A stretch of DNA of 64,000 nt, from NCBI RefSeq assembly GCF_023264855.1, contig NZ_JAHFUW010000015.1, positions 25,304-89,303 of the forward strand, read 5' to 3'. How positions within the stretch are numbered: position 1 is the first letter of the stretch; each line of letters starts with the position of its first letter. Below the pieces are notes generated by a model. The model saw nothing but the letters and a program-made list of their open reading frames with translations, made no database searches and was not told the DNA's origin. Below are positions 1-8,883 of the stretch, in pieces. Position numbers and translations under genes: made by a program. This stretch comes from Herbiconiux sp. Its GTDB lineage: Bacteria; Actinomycetota; Actinomycetes; Actinomycetales; Microbacteriaceae.

Positions 1-54
1 CACGGGCACGTTGACGAGCCCGAAGGTGATCGCGCCTTTCCAGATGGATCGCAT
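1..54 (-). CDS. ku: Ku DNA end-binding protein, N-terminal 18 codons (cut by window edge)
   Basis: The minus strand from 54 to the window edge translates to MRSIWKGAITFGLVNVPV, the highly conserved N-terminus of bacterial Ku. Ku forms a homodimeric ring on double-strand break ends and recruits LigD for non-homologous end joining. The gene is divergent from ligD, 321 bp away, the usual paired arrangement in actinobacteria. No Shine-Dalgarno sequence is visible just before the ATG, so the start rests on the conserved N-terminus. Only the first 18 codons lie inside the window; the rest of the protein cannot be judged. Confidence 0.93.
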   Translation of the reverse strand, partial: MRSIWKGAITFGLVNVPV

Positions 55-191
55 GCCCCATTCAACCGCGAAATCTCGCCGCCAGGGCAGAAACTTGCGG
101 CCGATCGGCGGATGGCGCGCCCGCCCGACCGTCGGATGCCCCACTCGCCCGCCCGCGGATGATCTGGCCGCCCGCCCCGCGGGTGGACTAT

Positions 192-270
192 CGAACGGAT
201 GGAGTTCTGGGCCAGGTGCGCGTGCGGATGGACTCAGCCTCCGTCGCTGCGTATCGGCTCCATCCGTTCG
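192..270. repeat. Perfect 13-bp inverted repeat in the ku-ligD intergenic region
   Basis: The 321-bp gap between ku and ligD (55-375) holds no convincing gene. It contains CGAACGGATGGAG at 192-204 and its exact reverse complement at 258-270, with 53 bp between them. The arms could be two sites for a regulator of both divergent genes or could form a cruciform. The function is inferred only from position. Confidence 0.6.
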
Positions 271-375
271 GCGGTCGGCGGGCGGCGGGCGGCAGCGCGG
301 CGACTCGCGGATCGACCGCACCCGTGGCGCACGCCGGCTGCTCGCGGGAGGATGAGGGCGGGCGAGGAGGACCGG

Positions 376-2964
376 ATGGCCGGCACGAGCAGCAGCAGAG
401 GCAAGGGCACAAGCAGCGAGCAGACCGTCACGGTCGGCGGGCATCGCCTGCGCATCTCGAACCTCGAGAAGGTGATCTATCCCGCCACCGGCACCACGAA
501 GGCCGACATCCTGCGCTACTACGCCGAGATCGCACCCTTCCTCATCCCGCACGCGCGCAACCGGCCGGCCACCCGCAAGCGGTGGGTGCACGGTGTGGGT
601 GACGACGAGCATCCGGGCGAGGTGTTCTTTCAGAAGAACCTCGGCGAGGGTACGCCGGAGTGGGTGCGGCGGGTGGAGATCCAGCACTCCGACCACGTGA
701 ACGTGTATCCGCTGGTCAACAACCAGGCCACGCTCGCCTGGCTGGCGCAGATCGCCGCGCTCGAGATCCACGTGCCGCAGTGGCGGGTGGATGCGCACGG
801 CCGCCCCAAGAACCCCGATCGCTTCGTGATCGACCTCGATCCGGGCGAGGGCGCAGGGCTGCCCGAGTGCGTGGAGGTGGCGAACGCGGCGCGCGAGATC
901 CTTACCGGTATGGGCCTGGAGCCGGTGCCCGTCACGAGCGGCAGCAAAGGCATCCACCTCTATGCAGCGCTGGACGGCAAGCAGACCTCCGACGAGGTGT
1001 CGGCCGTGGCGCACGAGCTGGCGCGCATCCTCGAGGCCGACCATCCGGATCTCGTCGTCTCCGACATGAAGAAGGCCCTGCGCACCGGAAAGGTGCTGGT
1101 CGATTGGAGCCAGAACAGCGCCAACAAGACCACCATCTGCCCGTACTCGCTGCGGGGGCGGTCGCACCCGACGGTCGCGGTGCCGCGCACCTGGCGGGAG
1201 CTCTCGGCGAAGAACCTGCGGCAGCTCGAGCTCGACGAGGTGCTCTCACGGATGCGCACGCGCGACGATCCGCTGGCCGTGAGTGCCGAAGCGCCCGGAT
1301 CGGTCGAGGCGCCGGGCGGCGAGTGGCACTCGAACCGCGGGCCGCACGACCAGCCCGACCGCAACAGAGAGCCCGCAGCATCCGGCGGATCCGGCGAGCG
1401 CGACCGCCTCACCGTCTACCGCTCCAAGCGCGACCAGGCGAAGACGCCCGAGCCGGTTCCGGATGCCACGCCGCCCGCGTCGGACGGACGCTCCTTCGTC
1501 ATCCAGGAGCACCACGCGTCGAGTCTGCACTGGGACTTCCGGCTCGAGCACGACGGCGTGCTCGTCTCCTGGGCGCTGCCGAAGGGCTTCCCGGTCGACG
1601 CGGGCAAGAACCATCTGGCCGTGCAGACCGAAGACCATCCGATGGAGTACGGCACCTTCGAGGGACATATTCCCAAAGGCGAATACGGAGCCGGCGCGGT
1701 CACGATCTGGGACTTCGGCAGCTATCAGCTCGAGAAGTGGCGCGACGGCGAGGAGATCATCGCGACGCTGCACGGGCAGCAGTCGGGTGGTCTGGGCGAG
1801 GGCCGGCGCTTCGCGCTCATCCATACCGGTGGCAAGAACGGCAAGGGCGCGAACCAGTGGCTGATCCACCTGATGAAGGATCAGGCGCCGGTCGACTGGT
1901 CGGCCGAGCCGGGTTCGCCGGGCGGGCCGCCGCTGAAGAAGGCGAAGGTGCGCGCCTCGAACCCGCCGCAGCCCGTCAAGCCCGCAGAGCCCTCCACCCG
2001 CGTGCCCAAGGCGATGCTCGCCACGCTCTCCGAGGCCGACACCCTGCCGGATCAGGAGGACTGGGCCTTCGAGATGAAGTGGGACGGCATCCGCGCGCTC
2101 GTGCGGGCGACCGCCGGCACCGTGACCCTCTTCACCCGCAACGGCAACGACGTGACCGCGGGCTACCCGGAGCTGGTCGAGGCGTTGGAGGAGGCATCCG
2201 AGGGCCGGGAGATGGTGCTCGACAGCGAGATCGTGGCTCTGGATGCCCGCGGCCGCCCGAACTTCGGCCGTCTGCAACAGCGGATGGGCCTCACCCGCCC
2301 GCGCGACGTCGAGGCGGCGCAGCGCCAGGTGAAGGTCGATCTGATGGTGTTCGACGTGCTCGAGCTCGACGGGGCATCGCTGGAGAAGTCGTCGTACGAC
2401 GACCGGCGCGCGGTGCTCGACGAGCTGCTGCCGGCCTCGCGGGGCCCGCTGCACGTGCCGCCGGCGTTCGAGGGCGACCTCGCGCACGCGGTGCGGGCGA
2501 GCCGGGAGCTGGGCCTGGAGGGCGTGATGGCCAAGCGCCGTTCGAGCGGCTACGCGCCGGGCCGTCGCACGGGGTCGTGGCTGAAGATCAAGCACCATCT
2601 CACGCAGGAGGTCGTGATCGGCGGCTGGCGCCCCGGCAAGGGTGCCCGCGCGCGGCAGATCGGCTCGCTGCTGATGGGAGTTCCGGATGCCGACGGCCGG
2701 CTCGTCTACGTCGGTCGCGTCGGCACGGGCTTCAGCGACCGCGAACTCGACGCCATCACGAGCCGCCTAGCAGCCCTCGAGCGCAAGACGTCTCCGCTCG
2801 AGGACGTTCCGGCCGCCGACGCCCGCGACGCCCGCTGGGTGACCCCGAAGCTCGTCGCCGAGGTCGAGTTCGCCGAGTGGACGGGGCCCGGCCGCCTCCG
2901 CCAGCCCTCCTGGCGGGGCTGGCGCCCCGACAAGTCCCCCGCCGAGGTCACCCGCGAGGGCTGA
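376..2964 (+). CDS. ligD: Multidomain ATP-dependent DNA ligase D (NHEJ)
   Basis: LigD seals double-strand breaks in Ku-dependent end joining. The 862-aa product has the mycobacterial order: an N-terminal primase-like polymerase domain (about residues 20-270, metal aspartates Asp153 and Asp155 in DLDPGEG); a 3'-phosphoesterase domain (about 370-530, with EHH and HWDFRL giving His379, His385 and Asp387); and a C-terminal ATP-dependent ligase domain (about 600-862, adenylated Lys568 in EMKWDGIR). An acidic low-complexity linker separates polymerase from phosphoesterase. ATG 376 is chosen because GGAGG lies just upstream and the product then starts right before the polymerase domain; the frame is open further upstream, with ATGs at 199 and 352. 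Divergent ku supports the role. Confidence 0.95.
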   Translation: MAGTSSSRGKGTSSEQTVTVGGHRLRISNLEKVIYPATGTTKADILRYYAEIAPFLIPHARNRPATRKRWVHGVGDDEHPGEVFFQKNLGEGTPEWVRRVEIQHSDHVNVYPLVNNQATLAWLAQIAALEIHVPQWRVDAHGRPKNPDRFVIDLDPGEGAGLPECVEVANAAREILTGMGLEPVPVTSGSKGIHLYAALDGKQTSDEVSAVAHELARILEADHPDLVVSDMKKALRTGKVLVDWSQNSANKTTICPYSLRGRSHPTVAVPRTWRELSAKNLRQLELDEVLSRMRTRDDPLAVSAEAPGSVEAPGGEWHSNRGPHDQPDRNREPAASGGSGERDRLTVYRSKRDQAKTPEPVPDATPPASDGRSFVIQEHHASSLHWDFRLEHDGVLVSWALPKGFPVDAGKNHLAVQTEDHPMEYGTFEGHIPKGEYGAGAVTIWDFGSYQLEKWRDGEEIIATLHGQQSGGLGEGRRFALIHTGGKNGKGANQWLIHLMKDQAPVDWSAEPGSPGGPPLKKAKVRASNPPQPVKPAEPSTRVPKAMLATLSEADTLPDQEDWAFEMKWDGIRALVRATAGTVTLFTRNGNDVTAGYPELVEALEEASEGREMVLDSEIVALDARGRPNFGRLQQRMGLTRPRDVEAAQRQVKVDLMVFDVLELDGASLEKSSYDDRRAVLDELLPASRGPLHVPPAFEGDLAHAVRASRELGLEGVMAKRRSSGYAPGRRTGSWLKIKHHLTQEVVIGGWRPGKGARARQIGSLLMGVPDADGRLVYVGRVGTGFSDRELDAITSRLAALERKTSPLEDVPAADARDARWVTPKLVAEVEFAEWTGPGRLRQPSWRGWRPDKSPAEVTREG

Positions 2965-2995
2965 CGGTGACGGCGGCGGTCGCTACGCTATTGAG

Positions 2996-4996
2996 ATGTT
3001 CTCAATTAAGCGTAGCGGTGCGGCTTTAGTAGCCGCGGTGGTTGTCAGCGTCGGGGTGATATCGCCTCTGGCCGCGCCGATTGCGTCGGCCTCCACCTTC
3101 GTCACCGCTACGATCCCGATCACATCGTCGACAAGACCAGATCCTGCTCCGGTCGATGTCGAGGTCGATCCCGCATCACGTCAGGCCTATGTCGCAAGCA
3201 CGTTCGACGGGACGGTTTCGGTGATCGACACAGAGTCGAACCGCGTTACGGAGGTCATCCCGAATGGACCGACGAGCATCGGGGCCGGCCCATCCGGCGT
3301 TGCTCTGGACTCGGTGCACCATCAGGTCTTCGTCACCAACTACAACTCAGACACCGTCTCCGTGGTCGAAACAACGACCAACGACGTGACGGCGGTCATC
3401 CCGCACGACAGCGCAACGGGTATCGGATCAGGACCCGATGGGATCGGTGTCGATCCCGATCGGCACCGTGCATACGTGGCGAATGTCAAGGCCGGCACCG
3501 TCTCGGTGATCGACACCGACACGAACTCCGTCACGACCGTGCTCCCGCACGATTCCGCACACGGCATTGGGAAGTTCCCCCTCGGCGTCGCGGTCGATAC
3601 CGCGTTGCACCGGGCCTACGTCACGAACCTCGACGACGGCACCGTCTCGGTGATCGACACCTCCAGCGACTCGGTCATTGCAGTCATCGCTCATGACAGC
3701 GCGACGGGCATCGGCAAAGCGCCGCGCCGGCTCGCGGTCGACAGCGTCGCACATCGCGCCTTCGTCACGAATGAGGGCGACAGCACGGTGTCGGTGGTCG
3801 ACACCAACCGCAATTCTGTCATTGCGGTGATTCCGCACGACAACGTGAACGGCATCGGCGACGGCCCGGATGGCGTGGAAGTCGATCTGGCCAGCCACCA
3901 GGTCTACGTCGGAACGGAGCTCACGATCACCGCGATCAACACCGTCACTCTCTCTGTGACTCGCATCATCCGCAAGGCGGACGTCGACTACGGCAGCGGC
4001 CTGCAGGGGATCGCGATGGACGCTGATCACCGTCAGGCCTTCATCACCGGCACGACCTCGAACACGATCTCCGTGATCGATCTCGACAGCACTGCGCCGC
4101 TGTCTCGCAGGGGCGGAGCCGACCGGTTCGAGGTGTCGGCCCGGAATTCTGCGGCCGAGTTCGCCCCCGCGGTACCGGTCGCGTACGTCGCGTCCGGCAC
4201 CGCCTTCGCCGATGCGCTGTCCGGATCAGCGGCAGCGGGATCGCGCGGCGCGCCCGTGCTGCTGACCGCCTCAGACAGCATCCCCACCACCATCGGGGCC
4301 GAACTCGCGCGACTCAAGCCCAAGCGGATCATCATCCTCGGCGGCACCACATCCGTCAGCAACTCCGTTCAGCGCGCGCTCGCCGGCTACGCGCCGACGG
4401 TCGACAGGCTGGGCGGCGCCGACCGGTATGCCGTCGCGGCCGCGGTGTCCCGGGACAACTTCTCACCCGGCATCCCGGTCGCCTACCTCGCCTCCGGGGC
4501 CGTGTTTCCTGACGCCCTCTCCGGATCGGCCGTCGCTGCCAACAACGGCGGGCCCGTGCTGCTCGCCACCCGAGACGCCATCCCACAGCCGACACTGGAC
4601 GAGCTCGCCCGACTCAAGCCCGGCCGGATCGTCGTCCTCGGCGGCACCGACACCATTTCGGCCGCGGTCGAGAACCAGCTCAGGGCGTCGGTGCCCACCA
4701 CGCGCATCGGCGGCGCCGACCGGTTCGAGGTCTCGGCCAACGCATCTGCGAGCAACTTCACCGGCGGCGTGAACATCGCGTACGTGGCATCCGGTCAGGT
4801 ATTCGCCGACGCGCTGTCCGGCTCACCGGCCGCAGCTGCCAACGGAGCCCCGGTGCTGTTGGTGGCGGCCGACTCGATTCCCGCCTCCGTCGCGCGCGAA
4901 CTCGATCGGCTCAATCCCGTGCAGATCGTCGTGCTCGGCGGCCCGAACACCGTCAGCGATAACGTCTACGAGCAGTTGCGCAGCTACCTGCGATGA
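2996..4996 (+). CDS. Secreted YVTN beta-propeller protein with three cell-wall-binding repeats
   Basis: The 666-aa protein has a signal peptide (Lys/Arg start, hydrophobic core, cleavage near Ala-Ser-Ala about residue 32). Residues about 45-365 carry six to seven repeats of the VSVIDT...YVTN kind, which fold as a surface beta-propeller. Residues about 368-666 hold three CW_binding_2 repeats, each with GGADR(F/Y), ASG-FADALSGS and ILGG-T-S landmarks, a module that attaches proteins to cell walls. It is probably a surface protein; the ligand is unknown. TACGCT at 2984-2989 lies 6 nt before the ATG with no Shine-Dalgarno sequence, so a leaderless transcript is likely. The C-terminal module matches that of the protease at 19314-21758. 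Confidence 0.85.
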   Translation: MFSIKRSGAALVAAVVVSVGVISPLAAPIASASTFVTATIPITSSTRPDPAPVDVEVDPASRQAYVASTFDGTVSVIDTESNRVTEVIPNGPTSIGAGPSGVALDSVHHQVFVTNYNSDTVSVVETTTNDVTAVIPHDSATGIGSGPDGIGVDPDRHRAYVANVKAGTVSVIDTDTNSVTTVLPHDSAHGIGKFPLGVAVDTALHRAYVTNLDDGTVSVIDTSSDSVIAVIAHDSATGIGKAPRRLAVDSVAHRAFVTNEGDSTVSVVDTNRNSVIAVIPHDNVNGIGDGPDGVEVDLASHQVYVGTELTITAINTVTLSVTRIIRKADVDYGSGLQGIAMDADHRQAFITGTTSNTISVIDLDSTAPLSRRGGADRFEVSARNSAAEFAPAVPVAYVASGTAFADALSGSAAAGSRGAPVLLTASDSIPTTIGAELARLKPKRIIILGGTTSVSNSVQRALAGYAPTVDRLGGADRYAVAAAVSRDNFSPGIPVAYLASGAVFPDALSGSAVAANNGGPVLLATRDAIPQPTLDELARLKPGRIVVLGGTDTISAAVENQLRASVPTTRIGGADRFEVSANASASNFTGGVNIAYVASGQVFADALSGSPAAAANGAPVLLVAADSIPASVARELDRLNPVQIVVLGGPNTVSDNVYEQLRSYLR

Positions 4997-5061
4997 AGCG
5001 GGGTCGCTGAGTGTGCTCGGTTCGGCCGTGCGAGCCTCTTACGACGGCGCGGGTGAGCAGC

Positions 5062-5102
5062 GGGGGGGGGCGCAGCGGGGGGCAGCGCGGGCGATGGCGG
5101 GG
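5062..5102 (+). other. Poly-G tract with G-quadruplex pattern
   Basis: Four guanine tracts (nine G at 5062-5070, six at 5077-5082, three at 5089-5091, four at 5099-5102) are separated by loops of 6, 6 and 7 nt and fit the G3+N1-7 quadruplex pattern on the plus strand. The run lies between the propeller gene and the 40-aa gene. A run of nine G is also prone to length change. Confidence 0.6.
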
Positions 5103-5225
5103 CGCAGACTGCACATCCGTGCGGATCGGCCGCCGGGGCCTGGCTCGGGCAGGCGGCAGGGTGTACTTTCGCGACAAGAGCCGCGGCTCCCAGCGACCAC
5201 CGGCCAGACAATCGAGGAGGATCTC

Positions 5226-5348
5226 ATGACCGAGAAGAAGGCGCGCGACGAGCGCGACGGTGAGTACACCGACAAGGACGACGAAGACGTGTCGGGCCCC
5301 GAGCCCGAGGCGGGCGAGTACACCGACAGCGAGATCCCCGGAGAGTAA
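5226..5348 (+). CDS. Small acidic protein of unknown function (40 aa)
   Basis: The ATG at 5226 follows GAGGAGG at 5215-5221 at good spacing, and the frame ends directly before a strong terminator at 5371-5411, so this looks like a self-contained gene. The 40-aa product is very acidic and hydrophilic and contains GEYTD twice (about residues 12-16 and 30-34), with no membrane segment and no domain I recognise. TACTTT at 5164-5169 is a possible -10 box, giving a leader of about 50 nt. It resembles the small charged stress-type proteins found in actinobacteria, but that is only an impression. Confidence 0.65.
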   Translation: MTEKKARDERDGEYTDKDDEDVSGPEPEAGEYTDSEIPGE

Positions 5349-5370
5349 CCGGAGACCACGCTCAGCAGAG

Positions 5371-5411
5371 GCGCCGCACGGCGTGCCGAGAGGCACCTGT
5401 GCGGCGCTTTT
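5371..5411 (+). terminator. Rho-independent terminator
   Basis: GCGCCGCAC (5371-5379) pairs with GTGCGGCGC (5399-5407). An inner GTGCC/GGCAC stem closes a GAGA loop, and TTTT follows at 5408-5411. It ends the 40-aa gene transcript. Confidence 0.85.
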
Positions 5412-5466
5412 CGCGGTGCCGGAGGCGCCCCGATGTCGCGCGGGAATAAAACGGACCCCGGTCAAC

Positions 5467-5494
5467 TTGACAGTGGGTTGCCGCGGAGTAGTGT
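5467..5494 (+). promoter_or_regulatory. Promoter of the KimA-like permease
   Basis: A consensus -35 TTGACA (5467-5472) and a TAGTGT -10 (5489-5494) are 16 bp apart. Transcription should begin at about 5501-5503, on the GTG start codon itself. Confidence 0.6.
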
Positions 5495-5502
5495 TCTCAC
5501 TC

Positions 5503-7536
5503 GTGGTCAATGAACCCCGCTCGGCGAAACGCTGGTTGATCGGTGATCCGCTGCCGAGCGACAAGCTCGAAGGGCAGCTGCTCCCGAAGCGTTTGGCGCT
5601 CCCCATTTTCGCCAGCGACCCGCTCTCCTCCGTGGCCTACGCGCCGCAGGAGCTGCTGATGATCCTGCTCATCGGCGGGCTCGCCTTCCTGAGCTTCGCA
5701 CCCTGGGTCGCAGCGGCCGTCGTGTTGCTGCTGGTCGTCGTCGTCGCCAGCTACCGGCAGCTAGTGAAGGCCTACCCCTCCGGCGGTGGCGACTACGAGG
5801 TGGCGCACAAGAACCTGGGTGAGAAGGCCGGGCTGGTGGTGGCATCCGCTCTGCTGGTCGACTACGTGCTCACGGTCGCGGTGTCGGTGGCATCCGGAGT
5901 CGACAACATCATCTCGGCGCTGCCGGTGCTCAACCCCTATCGGGTCGAGATCGCGGTGGGCTTCGTCGTGATCCTGATGGCCGTGAACCTGCGCGGTGTG
6001 GCCGAGTCGAGCAAGGCCTTCGCCATCCCCACCTACCTGTTCGTCGCCAGCGTCGCGGTGATGATCGTCACCGGGCTCGTGCGCACCGTGCTCGGCGACG
6101 CACCCGTCGCCGAGTCGGCCGGGTTCGATGTGAAGGCCGAGCAGCTCACGCAGGCGGCGATGATCCTGCTGCTGTTGCGCGCCTTCTCGAGCGGATGCTC
6201 CGCCCTCACCGGCGTCGAGGCCATCTCGAACGGCGTGCCCGCGTTCCGCACGCCCAAGGTGCGGAACGCCCAGCGCACCCTCGTGCTGATGGGTTCCATC
6301 GCCATCTGCCTCTTCGCCGGCCTCACCGCCCTCGCGCTGATCTCGAACGTGCACTACGCCGAAGACGCCTGCCACCTCGTGGGCTTCACCGACTGCGCCA
6401 CCACACCGCAGCGCAGCCTGATGGCCCAGGTGGCGGCGGCCACCTTCGGCAACAACTCGATCCTGTTCTTCGTCATCCAGGCGGCCACGGCGGCCGTGCT
6501 GCTGCTGGCGGCGAACACGGCGTTCAACGGATTCCCGCTGCTCGGATCCGTGCTCGCCAAAGACTCCTACGCCCCCAAGGCGCTGCTCACCCGCGGCGAC
6601 CGCCTCGTGTTCTCCAACGGCATGATCGTGCTGGCGCTGTTCGCGATCGCGATCCTGGTGGTCTACCAGGCCAGCCTCACGCAGCTGATCCAGCTCTACA
6701 TCATCGGCGTGTTCGTCTCGTTCACCCTCGGCCAGTCCGGCATGGTCGTGCACTGGCTCCGGATGCTGCGCGAGGGCTGCAGCGACCGGGGGGCCGTGTA
6801 CCGCGGCCTCGCCATCAACCTCCTGGGCGCCGTGTTCACCGCCGTGGTGCTCATCGTCGTCACCATCACGAAGTTCACGCACGGGGCATGGCTGGTGTTC
6901 GCGATCATGCCGATCCTGTTCATCCTGATGATGGGCGTGAACCGCTACTACCGCGACGTGAACACCGAGGTCGAGGTCGACCCGCACACCACGTTCGGGG
7001 CATCCGGCGACCACGCCATCGTGCTGGTGGGGCGCATGCAGAAGCCCGTGCTGAAGGCCCTCGACTACGCCATCGCCGCACGCCACGACTCGATCGAGGC
7101 GGTGCACCTCTCCATCGACGACGAGCAGACCTCGAAGCTCGAGGCCGACTGGCAGGAGATGAACATCGAGGTGCCGCTGAACATCATCGAGTCGCCGTAC
7201 CGCGACGTGGCGGTGCCGCTGGCGAAATACATCATGAAGCACCAGGCCGAGCACGGATCCGAGGTCGTCACGGTCTACACGCCGATCTACATCGTGGGGC
7301 ACTGGTGGGAGACCATCCTGCACAATCACAAGGCCCGTCGCATCCGCAAGAAGCTGATGCTGGTGCACGGGGTGACCATCGCGCTGGTGCCGTGGCTGCT
7401 GGATTCCTCGGAGCTGCTGTACGGCCGGCGCTCGCGACCGCTGCCCGGCCAGGAGCGTCGTGGTGAGCCGACGCGGCCGGTTCCGCGGCGCCCGCATGCC
7501 GAGCCGATGAGCACGCACAAGCGCAGCCGCAACTGA
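5503..7536 (+). CDS. APC/KUP-type permease, KimA-like potassium importer
   Basis: The 677-aa membrane protein begins with a W-LIG-PL motif and carries SDPLSSVAYAPQELL, YPSGGGDYEVAHKNLGEK and AFSSGCSALTGVEAISN, all shared with KimA (YdaO) of Bacillus subtilis, a proton-coupled high-affinity K+ importer of the KUP family. About 12 membrane segments are followed by a cytoplasmic domain (from about residue 490), where KimA proteins bind cyclic di-AMP. The assignment to K+ is from family resemblance; many databases would say only APC-family amino acid permease. GTG 5503 is preferred because the promoter at 5467-5494 places transcription start there; an in-frame GTG at 5491 overlaps the -10 box. 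With an essentially leaderless start there is no room for an upstream riboswitch. Confidence 0.8.
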   Translation: MVNEPRSAKRWLIGDPLPSDKLEGQLLPKRLALPIFASDPLSSVAYAPQELLMILLIGGLAFLSFAPWVAAAVVLLLVVVVASYRQLVKAYPSGGGDYEVAHKNLGEKAGLVVASALLVDYVLTVAVSVASGVDNIISALPVLNPYRVEIAVGFVVILMAVNLRGVAESSKAFAIPTYLFVASVAVMIVTGLVRTVLGDAPVAESAGFDVKAEQLTQAAMILLLLRAFSSGCSALTGVEAISNGVPAFRTPKVRNAQRTLVLMGSIAICLFAGLTALALISNVHYAEDACHLVGFTDCATTPQRSLMAQVAAATFGNNSILFFVIQAATAAVLLLAANTAFNGFPLLGSVLAKDSYAPKALLTRGDRLVFSNGMIVLALFAIAILVVYQASLTQLIQLYIIGVFVSFTLGQSGMVVHWLRMLREGCSDRGAVYRGLAINLLGAVFTAVVLIVVTITKFTHGAWLVFAIMPILFILMMGVNRYYRDVNTEVEVDPHTTFGASGDHAIVLVGRMQKPVLKALDYAIAARHDSIEAVHLSIDDEQTSKLEADWQEMNIEVPLNIIESPYRDVAVPLAKYIMKHQAEHGSEVVTVYTPIYIVGHWWETILHNHKARRIRKKLMLVHGVTIALVPWLLDSSELLYGRRSRPLPGQERRGEPTRPVPRRPHAEPMSTHKRSRN

Positions 7537-7698
7537 TCGCGCCGATGCGGTGGTGACGGACCGCGAAGATGAACGGATGCGCACACCCTCGACAACGGGT
7601 CGTGTGATGCCTGCGTGCTAAACTGACCCAAGTTTTCGTAGTTATTCGTCTCATCCGGGCGGCGTGATCCCCCGGCCCGAATCGTGAGGGGGTCTCGC

Positions 7699-7899
7699 AT
7701 GGGGCGTGGCCGTCAAAAAGCCAAGCACACGAAGGTCGCTCGCGAACTGAAGTACTTCAGTCCCGACACGAACTATTCGGCGCTGGAGCGTGAGCTCACG
7801 AGCAGCAACTCGGATGAGCCCGACTACTCGAAGTGGATCGATGACGACGACGACTCCGACGAGGCGTTCGAGCCGACCGACGAGCAGAAGCTCGCCTGA
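7699..7899 (+). CDS. DUF3073 family protein
   Basis: This 66-aa hydrophilic protein starts MGRGRQKAKHTKVARELKY and ends in an acidic tail, the signature of DUF3073, a small actinobacterial family of unknown function often found next to purM. GAGGGGG at 7686-7692 sits 6 nt before ATG 7699, which decides the start over an in-frame ATG at 7684. A possible -10 (TAAACT, 7619-7624) implies a leader of about 70 nt. The gene ends just before a terminator. Confidence 0.88.
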   Translation: MGRGRQKAKHTKVARELKYFSPDTNYSALERELTSSNSDEPDYSKWIDDDDDSDEAFEPTDEQKLA

Positions 7900-7914
7900 C
7901 CGGCTGAGCGTTCG

Positions 7915-7947
7915 GGCCTGACTGCCGAAGGGCGGATCAGGCCTTTT
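7915..7947 (+). terminator. Terminator after the DUF3073 gene
   Basis: GGCCTGA (7915-7921) pairs with TCAGGCC (7937-7943), followed by TTTT. The 3' arm overlaps the stop codon of the convergent gene on the minus strand. Confidence 0.7.
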
Positions 7948-8353
7948 CGTCGTCGGCAGCGGGGGCGGCGGTTGCGACGGCCGACGGCGCAGTTGCGGGT
8001 GACGCAGCCGCCTCGGGCACGGCCTCGACGTCGTGTTCTTCGACGCGCTGGGCCTCGACGGTGCGAGCGCGTCGACGGCTCGCGCGGTCGATCGCGATGG
8101 CCACGAGGGCGCCGAGCGCCACGGCGACCGCCACGATGAACAGTCCTGTGAAACCCAGCACCTGCAGGCGGCTGAAGTCCTCCTGCTCGGGGAACGAGAA
8201 CGTCAGCGCGATCGACACCAGCACGCCGACGGCGGCTCCCACGGCCATGAAGCGGAAGTAGCGGGGCGCCCGCCGTACGGACACGGCTGCGCGGCTCTCA
8301 CTGCTCGTGCGGGCCGGGTCGGGTTGATCACTCACCCCTCCATTGTCGCGCAT
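7937..8353 (-). CDS. Conserved actinobacterial two-helix membrane protein
   Basis: The product (138 aa from ATG 8353) has a basic segment RRAPRYFRF, two hydrophobic helices (about residues 45-65 and 80-105) separated by an acidic FPEQEDF loop, then Arg-rich and Ala/Glu-rich cytoplasmic tails. Actinobacteria carry similar proteins beside DUF3073, but no function is known. The start is uncertain: GTG 8335 is possible, but the GGAGG before it is only 1 nt away. Confidence 0.7.
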   Translation of the reverse strand: MRDNGGVSDQPDPARTSSESRAAVSVRRAPRYFRFMAVGAAVGVLVSIALTFSFPEQEDFSRLQVLGFTGLFIVAVAVALGALVAIAIDRASRRRARTVEAQRVEEHDVEAVPEAAASPATAPSAVATAAPAADDEKA

Positions 8354-8430
8354 CCCGCTGAACACCGGATGCGCGTCTGCGCAGGTGGTCGACCACCTCG
8401 TCGGGGCGGGGTGCGGGGTAGCGTGGAGGG

Positions 8431-8793
8431 ATGGGTAAGGCACGGATCGCGGATGCAGCGGGGCGGGCGGCCGTGGCCGACGCTGTGGGGGACTTCGAGG
8501 GGGCCGCGCGGGAGACTCGGGCTACCGCGGTGCGGTGGCTGCTGCAGGTGCTGGCGGATGCGGCGGAGGGGAACTCCGTGGAGGTGCGGGTTCCGCCGTT
8601 CGGTGCCGTGCAGTGCATCGAGGGACCCGGGCACACCCGGGGCACGCCGCCGAACGTGGTGGAAATGGACGCGGCCACCTGGATAGCCCTCGCCACCGGA
8701 TCTCTGCCCTGGGACGAGGGCATCGCCACCGCCCGCATCCGAGCGTCCGGCCAGCGGGCCGACCTCTCGGCCCAGGTGCCCCTGACGCTCTGA
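8431..8793 (+). CDS. Sterol-carrier-like family protein (bacterial SCP orthologue)
   Basis: The 120-aa protein matches the small actinobacterial 'sterol carrier family' (Rv0807-like), with the conserved segments VRVPPFGAVQCIEGPGHTRG and TPPNVVEMD. The biochemical role is unknown; the name comes from a fold related to SCP2. In mycobacteria the orthologue lies next to purF, and here it is about 300 bp before purD. TAGCGT at 8419-8424 lies 6 nt before the ATG, and GGAGGG directly abuts the ATG, so the transcript is probably leaderless. Confidence 0.8.
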   Translation: MGKARIADAAGRAAVADAVGDFEGAARETRATAVRWLLQVLADAAEGNSVEVRVPPFGAVQCIEGPGHTRGTPPNVVEMDAATWIALATGSLPWDEGIATARIRASGQRADLSAQVPLTL

Positions 8794-8883
8794 GGCCCTC
8801 CGCCCCACAGCCAACGACCGGCCCGCCCGAAACCTCGTAAGGGACCGAGGCACAAAGTCTCAGGCCGTACTCGACGACCCAAA

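Noticed and set aside
5349..5502. c-di-AMP riboswitch before the KimA-like gene
   Set aside because: The interval holds a terminator and a promoter whose start coincides with the GTG codon; there is no leader RNA to fold.
5761..7584. Long open frame of about 600 codons on the minus strand opposite the KimA-like gene
   Set aside because: It has His/Arg/Asp-rich low-complexity translation, no ribosome site, and lies antisense to a well-supported gene; it is a GC-rich shadow.
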